Of a stretch of DNA of 45,030 nt, positions 16,882 through 23,763 are shown one piece after another. Numbering within the stretch: position 1 is the first letter of the stretch; each line of letters begins with the position of its first letter. The notes beneath the pieces are model-generated. The model was given only the letters and a program-made list of their open reading frames with translations, made no database searches and had not been told where the DNA came from. Position numbers and translations under genes: made by a program. The stretch is from Burkholderiales bacterium Ga0074133 (GTDB lineage: Bacteria; Pseudomonadota; Gammaproteobacteria; Burkholderiales; Burkholderiaceae_C): positions 1 to 45,030 of the forward strand of contig LNEG01000138.1 in NCBI GenBank assembly GCA_001464865.1, in the 5' to 3' direction.

Positions 16882-17103
16882 TCACTTGCGACGGAACCCC
16901 AATACCAGCGCCGCGCCGCCCAGCACCATGGCGCCCAGGCTCAGCCACTCAGGAATATTGACCGATTCCTTTTCCTTGACCGTGAGCTCGAGCGGCCCGA
17001 GCTTGGCTTGCGTGGTGTCTTTGGTGAAGCTGAAGCCCCCGGTCAGAAACCCGGCCAGGCCCAGCATCAACAACAGCACACCGACGATTCGCATTGCATT
17101 CAT
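16882..17103 (-). CDS. small DUF3185-like membrane protein
   Basis: A 73-aa protein with two membrane helices: RIVGVLLLMLGLAGFLTGGF at the N-terminus and LSLGAMVLGGAALVLGFR at the C-terminus, ending FRRK. Between them is a short charged region (TKDTTQAKLGPLELTVKEKE). This fits the DUF3185 family of unknown function. ATG 17103 has a strong GGGAGGAAA ribosome site, which decides the start against a longer frame. Confidence 0.75.
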   Translation of the reverse strand: MNAMRIVGVLLLMLGLAGFLTGGFSFTKDTTQAKLGPLELTVKEKESVNIPEWLSLGAMVLGGAALVLGFRRK

Positions 17104-17297
17104 GACATTTCCTCCCGTTGCCGGGTTGGATGGTGGGGACAAAGCGGACCCGGCTTCCGGTCTTTGCGCTCGGCCAATGTAGGGGCGCGCGCGCCACGCG
17201 AGCGTAGGACGCAGCGCCGACCCGTGGTGGCCGCCGGGCCAAGCATCACCCCAACACCCGGCTCCAGTCTTCACCCTGCGTGCTACGCTCTGCGCCC

Positions 17298-17732
17298 ATG
17301 TTCAATCCCTCGCAAGCCGACGTGCGCCGCTTCATGTGCGGCGTGCACGCCAAAACGCAAAGCGGCGCCCCCATGGAGGCCATCGAGACGCTGGCCAGCC
17401 TGTGGATTGCCGAGCACCCCGAATACCACCTGGATCTGGCGGATGCCGATGCCGCAGTGGCTCGCAATTACGACGAAGCACCCGAGCGGACCAACCCGTT
17501 CCTGCACCTGTCGATGCACCTGTCGATCAGCGAGCAGTGCAGCATCGACCAGCCCCGGGGCATCCGCCAGGCGGTGGAGCTGCTGACGGCTCGGCTCGAC
17601 TCGCTGCACGACGCCCACCACGCCGCCATGGAATGCCTGGGGCAGATGCTGTGGGACAGCCAGCGCTCCGGTCGCCCACCCGATGGCGATGCCTATGTGG
17701 CCGCCGTGCAGCGGCGCGCCACGCGCGACTGA
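17298..17732 (+). CDS. DUF1841 family protein
   Basis: A 144-aa cytoplasmic protein beginning MFNPSQADVRRFMCGVHAK, with NPFLHLSMHLSISEQCSIDQ (about residues 65-84) and a DSLHDAHHAAMECLGQMLWD segment. These are the conserved stretches of DUF1841, a proteobacterial family of unknown function. ATG 17298 fits homologue starts. Confidence 0.88.
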   Translation: MFNPSQADVRRFMCGVHAKTQSGAPMEAIETLASLWIAEHPEYHLDLADADAAVARNYDEAPERTNPFLHLSMHLSISEQCSIDQPRGIRQAVELLTARLDSLHDAHHAAMECLGQMLWDSQRSGRPPDGDAYVAAVQRRATRD

Positions 17733-17885
17733 GGCCCCGGGCGGCAGCAGTCGCCGTTGCGCAACGCAGCACCAGCGCCGGACGGTTCGCCCACCCTGCC
17801 AGCCCTGAAGGTCTTGTGACCGCGGCCCGGCGTGACGCAGGCATTGTTTGCACAATGCAGGCAGTCCGGTTTTCAAGACTCCACC

Positions 17886-18347
17886 ATGCCCGTCACCATC
17901 CCTGTCCAGCGCCCTGTATCGGTCACCTGGCTTGGCTACGGCGGCCTCATTCCGTTTCTGGCCCTGGCCACTGCCTGCCTGGCGTGGCCTGCCCTGCGCA
18001 GCACATGGTGGGTGCCCGCGCTCATCGGCTATGGCGCCGTCATCCTCAGTTTTGTGGGCGCCCTGCATTGGGGCTTTGCCATGACGCTGCCGGAGCTGAC
18101 GCTGCGCCAGCGGCACGCCAGCTTCGCCTGGAGCGTGGTGCCATCGCTGCTGGCCTGGCCTGCCCTGCTGGTGCCGCCAGTCGCTGGTGCTGCCTTGCTC
18201 ATCATCGGGTTTGCCGCGCACCTGGTGCAGGATTTCCGCCTGCAACGCAACGCTCCACTGGCTCCGTGGTACCTGCGCCTGCGCGTGCAGCTCACCAGCG
18301 TTGCCTGTACCTGCCTGGCCCTCGGTGCCTGGGCCAGCACGCGCTGA
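17886..18347 (+). CDS. DUF3429 family membrane protein
   Basis: A 153-aa protein with about five membrane helices. The conserved LGYGGLIPFL near residue 16 and YGAVILSFVGALHWGFAM near residue 47 define DUF3429. The function is unknown. ATG 17886 is chosen. It is followed after only five bases by the ABC1 kinase gene, suggesting an operon. Confidence 0.85.
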   Translation: MPVTIPVQRPVSVTWLGYGGLIPFLALATACLAWPALRSTWWVPALIGYGAVILSFVGALHWGFAMTLPELTLRQRHASFAWSVVPSLLAWPALLVPPVAGAALLIIGFAAHLVQDFRLQRNAPLAPWYLRLRVQLTSVACTCLALGAWASTR

Positions 18348-18352
18348 TCGGC

Positions 18353-19753
18353 ATGGACAAGCTTCCGCCGCCATCTTCTGATTCTGCTTCTGCGGACGCC
18401 TACGGCACCCGTCCGGGGCAGGCCACGTCTGCCGTGCCCCAAGGGCGCATCGGGAGGCTGGCGCGCATGGGCGGCCTGGCTACCGGGCTGGCCTCTGGCA
18501 TGGTGGCCGAAGGCGTGCGGCGCTGGTCGCAGGGCGAGCGCCCCAGTGTGCGCGACCTGCTGCTCACTCCCGCCAATGCGCGCCGCGTGGCCGACCAGCT
18601 CGCGCAGTTGCGTGGCGCTGCCATGAAGGTCGGCCAGCTGCTGTCGATGGACGCCGGCGACCTGCTGCCGCCCGAGCTGACCGACATCCTCTCGCGCCTG
18701 CGGGCGGATGCGCGCCCCATGCCATTGGGCCAGGTCGATGATGTGCTGACGGCCGCCTGGGGTGCGGGCTGGGACCAGGGCTTTGCCCAGTTCGGCTTTA
18801 CCCCCATTGCGGCGGCCTCCATCGGCCAGGTGCACAGAGCCCGCACCAGGGATGGCCGCGAGCTGGCCATCAAGATCCAGTACCCCGGCATTGCCCAGAG
18901 CATCGACAGCGATGTCGACAACGTGGCCATGCTGCTGCGCGTGTCGGGCCTGCTGCCGCGCGGTCTGGACATTGCCCCGCTGCTGGCAGAGGCTCGCCGC
19001 CAGCTGCACGAGGAAGCCGACTACACCCGCGAAGCCGAGTGCCTGGAGCGCTTTGCCACGCTGCTGCAGGGAGACCACGCCTTCGTGCTGCCCCGCACCG
19101 ACGCCCGCTTTTGCGCCCCCACGGTGATCGCCATGGACTACGTGGCCGGGGAACCCGTGGAATCGCTCGTGCGCGCCGAGCCGGCACGCCGCAATGCGGC
19201 CGCGACCGGACTCATGCGCCTGCTGTTTCGCGAGCTGTTCGAATTCGGCTGGGTGCAGACCGACCCCAACCTCGCCAACTTTCAGGTGCAGGCCGACGAC
19301 CGCATCGTGCTGCTCGACTTTGGCGCCACGCGCGCCTACGGCCCGGACATCGTGCAGGGCTACCGCCAGCTGATGCGTGCGGCCCGAGACGGGGACCGCG
19401 CAGGCGTTGCCGCAGCGGCCGAGGCCATTGGCTACTTTGGTGCGGCCATCGTGCCCGCGCAGCGCGAGGCCGTGGTGGACCTGTTCCTCACCGCCTGCGA
19501 GCCGCTGCGCACGCCGGGTCTGTACGACTTCGGCACCTCCGACCTGGCCACCCGCATTCGAGATGCGGGTCTGGCCCTTAGCATGGAGCGCGACTTCTGG
19601 CATACGCCGCCCGCAGATGCCATCTTTTTGCACCGCAAGCTGGGCGGCCTGTACCTGCTGGCCGCACGCCTGGGCGCGCAGGTGCCTGTGCAGGCTCTTG
19701 TTTCGCCATGGCTGGACGCGCCTGAAAACGTGGCCGTATCGGCACAAAGCTGA
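18353..19753 (+). CDS. ABC1/COQ8-like atypical kinase
   Basis: Members of this UbiB/COQ8 family are atypical kinase-like ATPases that support ubiquinone synthesis. The 466-aa protein has the KxGQ motif (KVGQLLSMDAGDLLPPELTD, about residue 92), AAASIGQVHRA in place of the P-loop (about 154), the Lys in LAIKIQYPG (about 175), EADYTREAECLERF (about 222) and QTDPNLANF plus LLDFGATRAYG (about 302-330). The QTDPN-x-x-NF catalytic form resembles mitochondrial COQ8/ADCK3 rather than the DPHPGN form of UbiB. No C-terminal membrane helices of the UbiB type are seen. Confidence 0.92.
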   Translation: MDKLPPPSSDSASADAYGTRPGQATSAVPQGRIGRLARMGGLATGLASGMVAEGVRRWSQGERPSVRDLLLTPANARRVADQLAQLRGAAMKVGQLLSMDAGDLLPPELTDILSRLRADARPMPLGQVDDVLTAAWGAGWDQGFAQFGFTPIAAASIGQVHRARTRDGRELAIKIQYPGIAQSIDSDVDNVAMLLRVSGLLPRGLDIAPLLAEARRQLHEEADYTREAECLERFATLLQGDHAFVLPRTDARFCAPTVIAMDYVAGEPVESLVRAEPARRNAAATGLMRLLFRELFEFGWVQTDPNLANFQVQADDRIVLLDFGATRAYGPDIVQGYRQLMRAARDGDRAGVAAAAEAIGYFGAAIVPAQREAVVDLFLTACEPLRTPGLYDFGTSDLATRIRDAGLALSMERDFWHTPPADAIFLHRKLGGLYLLAARLGAQVPVQALVSPWLDAPENVAVSAQS

Positions 19754-19829
19754 TACGGGCTGCGGTCTGCCGAGACCCACGCCCCTGAAGATTCGCGAAC
19801 CGCGCTCAGTCAGCGCGGCCGGAAACAGC

Positions 19830-19852
19830 AAAGCCCGCACAAGGCGGGCTTT
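19830..19852 (+). terminator. rho-independent-like hairpin between convergent genes
   Basis: Nine-base perfect arms AAAGCCCGC and GCGGGCTTT flank a five-base loop. It lies between the stop of the ABC1 gene and the stop of the convergent cytochrome c4 gene, and could serve both strands. The T-run is only three bases on each side. Confidence 0.7.
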
Positions 19853-19888
19853 GGCAGGCGGTCAACGCTGACCGCAGCAGGGCAGAAA

Positions 19889-20554
19889 TCAGCGGAAGCG
19901 CGATTGGGGCACCACCTGCAGGTCGCCGTCGATCGAGCCGATGTAGTTAGCCAAAGCCTTCAGCTCGGCGTTCGTGAACTGCTTGGAAATGCCGCCCATG
20001 ATGGCGTTGCTGCGGCCCAGGTTGGGGTTGCGTGCGTCAGCCTTGTATGCCTTCAGGGCCACGAACAGGTAGTCGGAATGCTGGCCTGCAATCTTGGGGT
20101 ACGAAGGATCGATGGGCTTGGCAAAGTTGTCGCCGTGGCACGAAACGCAGGCGCCCTTCTTGATCAGCTCTGCCACCTGGACGCTGGGCTCACGCGAAGG
20201 CTTTGTGGGCAGCTCGGCGCCCTTCTTGCCGTGCTGCTCGTAGTAGGCCGCCATGTCGGCAATGTCCTGATCGCTCAGCGAGGCGGCAATGCCGCGCATG
20301 GTCGGGTGCTTGCGCTCGCCCTTCTGGTAGGCCACCAGCGCTGCCGCGATGTACTTGGCGTTCTGGCCCGAGATCATGGGAACCCGGTGCACTTCCGGGA
20401 AGCTCGACTGGTAGCCCGGAATGCCGTGGCAGCCGATGCACATGGCGATCTTTTGCTTGCCCGCTTCCACGTCGCCCTTGGCTTCCTGGGCATGGGAGAA
20501 AGCGGTCACGGAAGCGACAGCCAGGGCGAATAGCGTGGTCAGCGTTTTGTTCAT
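19889..20554 (-). CDS. diheme cytochrome c4
   Basis: A periplasmic electron carrier that feeds terminal oxidases. A signal peptide (MNKTLTTLFALAVASVTAFSHA) precedes two haem c domains, with CIGCH at about residue 39 and CVSCH at about residue 137. Met axial ligands are likely in PTMRGIA and NAIMGGISK. The length of 221 aa fits cytochrome c4. The gene diverges from the MoxR operon. Confidence 0.93.
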   Translation of the reverse strand: MNKTLTTLFALAVASVTAFSHAQEAKGDVEAGKQKIAMCIGCHGIPGYQSSFPEVHRVPMISGQNAKYIAAALVAYQKGERKHPTMRGIAASLSDQDIADMAAYYEQHGKKGAELPTKPSREPSVQVAELIKKGACVSCHGDNFAKPIDPSYPKIAGQHSDYLFVALKAYKADARNPNLGRSNAIMGGISKQFTNAELKALANYIGSIDGDLQVVPQSRFR

Positions 20555-20606
20555 TTTGCGCGCACAATCTCGTGGAAGTTCAGCTCTGGGCTCTGATCAG
20601 CCGTCG

Positions 20607-20612
20607 ATTATA
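20607..20612 (-). promoter_or_regulatory. -10 element of the cytochrome c4 gene
   Basis: A perfect TATAAT on the minus strand lies 53 bases upstream of the cytochrome c4 ATG. A TTGACA is present nearby but too close (9 bases) to act as its -35, so the -35 is weak or an activator is used. Confidence 0.45.
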
Positions 20613-20661
20613 GCCAGCGCCTGTCAAGCCCATTCATCAACTAATTCGGTGATCCGCTCCC

Positions 20662-21516
20662 ATGAAATTTCAAGGCTCCGAGAACTACGTCGCCACACAG
20701 GACCTGATGCTTGCCGTGAACGCGGCCATCACCCTGCAACGCCCGCTGCTCATCAAGGGCGAGCCCGGAACCGGCAAGACGATGCTGGCCGAGGAAGTGG
20801 CCCAGTCGCTGAACATGCCACTGTTGCAGTGGCACATCAAATCGACCACCAAGGCGCAGCAGGGTCTGTATGAATATGACGCGGTGAGCCGCCTGCGCGA
20901 CAGCCAGCTCAACGATGGCGACAGCGCCGAGCGCGTCAAGAACATCCGCAACTACATCATCCAGGGCGTGCTGTGGCAGGCGTTCACCGCCGACGAGCCC
21001 GTCGCGCTGCTGATCGACGAGATCGACAAGGCCGACATCGAGTTCCCGAACGACCTGCTGCGCGAGATCGACCGCATGGAGTTCTACTGCTACGAAACGC
21101 GCGAACTCATCAAGGCCAAGCACCGCCCGCTGGTGTTCATCACGTCAAACAATGAAAAGGAACTGCCCGACGCCTTCCTGCGCCGCTGCTTCTTTCACTT
21201 CATCAAGTTCCCCGAAGCCGACACGATGCGCCAGATCGTCAACGTGCACTTCCCCACGCTCAAGAGCGAACTGCTCACCGTGGCGATGAAGACGTTCTAC
21301 GACGTGCGCAACCTGCCAGGACTCAAGAAGAAGCCTTCAACCAGCGAGCTCATCGACTGGCTCAAGCTGCTGGTGGCCGAAGACATCCCGCTCACTGCGC
21401 TGCAAAGTGCCGACAACAAGGTGTCGGTGCCGCCGCTGGTGGGCGCGCTGCTCAAGAACGAACAGGACGTGAGCCTGTTTGAAAAGCTGGTCTTCATGAA
21501 CCAGAGGAACCGCTAA
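20662..21516 (+). CDS. MoxR-type AAA+ ATPase
   Basis: MoxR ATPases act as chaperone-like remodelling factors, usually with a VWA protein. Walker A GEPGTGKT is at residues 33-40, Walker B ALLIDEIDKAD at about 113-123, sensor 1 VFITSNNEKELPDAF at about 155, and an arginine-finger-like FLRRCFFHFIKFP follows. The length of 284 aa is compact, as in the CoxD-like branch. It begins a four-gene same-strand run whose last member is the VWA partner; its stop TAA abuts the next start GTG. Confidence 0.93.
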   Translation: MKFQGSENYVATQDLMLAVNAAITLQRPLLIKGEPGTGKTMLAEEVAQSLNMPLLQWHIKSTTKAQQGLYEYDAVSRLRDSQLNDGDSAERVKNIRNYIIQGVLWQAFTADEPVALLIDEIDKADIEFPNDLLREIDRMEFYCYETRELIKAKHRPLVFITSNNEKELPDAFLRRCFFHFIKFPEADTMRQIVNVHFPTLKSELLTVAMKTFYDVRNLPGLKKKPSTSELIDWLKLLVAEDIPLTALQSADNKVSVPPLVGALLKNEQDVSLFEKLVFMNQRNR

Positions 21517-21756
21517 GTGAGCGACAACAACACGGGGAAACTGCTGGCGAGCGGTATTGCTGACGCCGTAGGGTTTGTGGGCGGCGCGCTGCTGGGCTAC
21601 TGGATCGGGCAGATGCTGGGCCTCGATATCTTTGCAGACGGCTACGGCGCCGGCAGCCTCATCGGTATCGCACTGGTGGGCCTGGGCGGCGGGCTGGGTC
21701 TGCATTTGTCCAAGCGCTGGCAGACCAGCCAGGCCAAGGCCAGCCGCAAGGAGTAA
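21517..21756 (+). CDS. small glycine-rich membrane protein of unknown function
   Basis: A 79-aa protein with two predicted membrane helices (GIADAVGFVGGALLGYWIGQ and GAGSLIGIALVGLGGGLGLH), several GxxxG-like packing motifs and a basic C-terminus (SKRWQTSQAKASRKE). It starts at a GTG directly after the MoxR stop codon (TAAGTG), so translational coupling is likely. No family is recognised with certainty. It could anchor the MoxR-VWA pair at the membrane (inference). Confidence 0.75.
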   Translation: MSDNNTGKLLASGIADAVGFVGGALLGYWIGQMLGLDIFADGYGAGSLIGIALVGLGGGLGLHLSKRWQTSQAKASRKE

Positions 21757-21761
21757 GCGGG

Positions 21762-22358
21762 ATGGCGTTTGTGGAACCCGTGACCCTGTGCGAGCGCGGC
21801 GTGCGGCTGGAGCCCCTGGCGCTCACGCACGAGGATGGGCTGCGGGCCGCCGCAGCCGACGGCGAGCTGTGGAAGCTGCGCATCACCTCGGTGCCCGAAC
21901 CACAGGACACCCGCGCCTACATAGAAGCCGCCCTGAAGATGCGCGAAGACGGCAACCGCTTTGCCTTTGCCGTGGTGGATGAGGTCACCGGTACCGTGCT
22001 GGGCACCACCAGCTACCACGACATCCTGCCCGCCGTGAAACGCGTGGAGATTGGCTACACCTGGTACCGCCAGAGCGTGCAGCGCACCCACGTCAACACC
22101 ACCGCCAAGCTCTTGATGATGGGCCACGCCTTCGACACGCTGGGCTGCCACGTGGTGGGCTGGCGCACCGACAACTTCAACTTTGCCTCGCAGCGCGCCA
22201 TCGAGCGCCTGGGTGCAAAGAAGGACGGCGTGATCCGCGGCCACGCCCTGCGCCGCGACGGCACGATCCGCGACACGGTGATGTACAGCATGCGTTCAGG
22301 CGAATGGCCCGAGGCCCGGGCGCAATTGCTATATCTTTTAGAGCAGCGAGTGCAATAG
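21762..22358 (+). CDS. GNAT family N-acetyltransferase (RimJ/RimL-like)
   Basis: The 198-aa enzyme has the GNAT fold: VTLCERGVRLEPLALTHEDG at the N-terminus, FAFAVVDEVTGTVLGTTSYH (strand 4 region), VEIGYTWYRQSVQRTHVNTT (acetyl-CoA-binding region) and NFASQRAIERLGAKKDGVIR near the end. The last dozen residues (AQLLYLLEQRVQ) come from a dispersed repeat (22322-22381) and are probably not ancestral. It lies between MoxR and the VWA gene on the same strand. The acetylated target is unknown. Confidence 0.9.
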   Translation: MAFVEPVTLCERGVRLEPLALTHEDGLRAAAADGELWKLRITSVPEPQDTRAYIEAALKMREDGNRFAFAVVDEVTGTVLGTTSYHDILPAVKRVEIGYTWYRQSVQRTHVNTTAKLLMMGHAFDTLGCHVVGWRTDNFNFASQRAIERLGAKKDGVIRGHALRRDGTIRDTVMYSMRSGEWPEARAQLLYLLEQRVQ

Positions 22359-22381
22359 ATACCTGCACTGGAGGCCAAAAA
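22322..22381 (-). repeat. dispersed repeat, copy 4, inside coding sequence
   Basis: In minus orientation it reads TTTTTGGCC, then CAGTGCAGGTATC, then ATTGCAC and a tail ending ATAGCAATT, the same order as copy 3. It overlaps the 3' end and stop of the acetyltransferase gene and provides the GGAGG sequence just before the VWA gene's ATG (22383). Confidence 0.65.
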
Positions 22382-22382
22382 C

Positions 22383-23570
22383 ATGCTGATCGACTTCTTC
22401 TACACCCTGCGCGCGGCCAAGCTGCCCGTGTCCGTGAAGGAATACCTCACCCTGCTCGAAGCCCTGCAGGCCGGGGTGGTGGGGCCCAAGTCCGACGACG
22501 CATGGGCGCTGGACGACTTCTACAACCTCTCGCGCCTCACCCTCGTCAAGGACGAGAAGCACTACGACAAGTTCGACCGGGCCTTTGGCGCCTATTTCAA
22601 GGGCGTGGAGATGGTGGCCGACTTCACCAAGGAAGTCCCGGCCGACTGGCTGCGCAAGATCCTGGAGAACGAACTCACGCCCGAGCAGAAAGCCGCCATC
22701 GAGAAGATGGGCTGGGACGAACTGATGGAGACGCTGAAGAAGCGCCTCGAAGAGCAGAAGGAGCGCCACGAGGGCGGCAACAAGTGGATTGGTACCGGCG
22801 GCACCAGCCCGTTTGGGCATGGGGGCTACAACCCGCAGGGCATACGCATTGGCGGCGCGGGCAAGAACAAGAGCGCAGTGAAGGTGTGGGAGCAGCGCGC
22901 CTACAAGGACTACGACGACCAGCAGGAGCTGGGCACCCGCAACATCAAGGTGGCGCTGCGCCGCCTGCGCAAATTTGCGCGCGAGGGGCATGAGCTGGAG
23001 CTGGATCTGCCCGACACCATTCGCAGCACGGCGGCCAACGCCGGGTACCTCGACATCAAGATGGTGCCCGAGCGGCACAACAACGTGAAGGTACTGCTGC
23101 TGATGGACGTGGGCGGCACGATGGATGAGCACATCCAGCGGGTCGAGGAACTGTTCAGCGCCGTGAAGACCGAGTTCAAGCACCTGGAGTTCTATTACTT
23201 CCACAACTGCGTGTACGACTTCATGTGGAAGAACAACCGCCGCCGCTTTGCCGAGAAGTTCCCGACCTGGGACATCATCCGCAAGTACAACAAGGACTAC
23301 AAACTGATCTTCGTGGGCGACGCCACCATGAGCCCTTACGAGATCCTGCAGCCCGGCGGCAGCGTGGAATACAACAACGAGGAACCCGGCGCCGAGTGGA
23401 TACAACGCCTGACCCACGCGTTTCCCAAGTTCGCCTGGATCAACCCCGAGCCCCAAGGCGTGTGGCAGTACCGCCAGAGCATCAGCATCATCCAGCAGCT
23501 CACCGGCAACCGCATGTTCCCGCTCTCGCTCAAGGGTCTGGAAGAAACCATGCGGCTACTGTCGAAGTAA
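22383..23570 (+). CDS. VWA domain protein, CoxE-like
   Basis: This is the usual partner of MoxR ATPases. The 395-aa cytoplasmic protein has an N-terminal helical part (MLIDFFYTLRAAKLPVSVKE; KFDRAFGAYFKGVE), a Gly-rich linker with TGGTSPFGHGGYNPQGIRIG (about residues 140-160) and a C-terminal VWA domain whose metal site is LLLMDVGGTMDEH (about 239-251), continuing to IFVGDATMSPYEIL. The DVGGTMD form differs from the canonical DxSxS but is common in this branch. Its ribosome site lies in a dispersed repeat. Confidence 0.93.
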   Translation: MLIDFFYTLRAAKLPVSVKEYLTLLEALQAGVVGPKSDDAWALDDFYNLSRLTLVKDEKHYDKFDRAFGAYFKGVEMVADFTKEVPADWLRKILENELTPEQKAAIEKMGWDELMETLKKRLEEQKERHEGGNKWIGTGGTSPFGHGGYNPQGIRIGGAGKNKSAVKVWEQRAYKDYDDQQELGTRNIKVALRRLRKFAREGHELELDLPDTIRSTAANAGYLDIKMVPERHNNVKVLLLMDVGGTMDEHIQRVEELFSAVKTEFKHLEFYYFHNCVYDFMWKNNRRRFAEKFPTWDIIRKYNKDYKLIFVGDATMSPYEILQPGGSVEYNNEEPGAEWIQRLTHAFPKFAWINPEPQGVWQYRQSISIIQQLTGNRMFPLSLKGLEETMRLLSK

Positions 23571-23763
23571 GCTCGCCCGCTCGGCGGCGCACCACTGCGG
23601 TGGCGCCTGCATCGGGCGAAGCTGTCTGACACGCTGGCTGCCGGTTCGTGGGCATAGTGGCCGCATTGCGCGGTGGCCTTCTTCCCGCGCAGGCTGCACC
23701 CGGTACTTCGCCCATGGTGGACCTGCGTTCGCCCTGCTTCACCGACCTGATTTCGCTGTTTCT

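Noticed and set aside
17336-18352. Long N-terminal extension of the ABC1 kinase frame
   Set aside because: It overlaps the DUF1841 and DUF3429 genes in another frame and has Arg/Pro-rich shadow composition; the real start is ATG 18353.
20615-20640. TTGACA as -35 for the cytochrome c4 promoter
   Set aside because: It is only 9 bases from the TATAAT, too close for a standard promoter.
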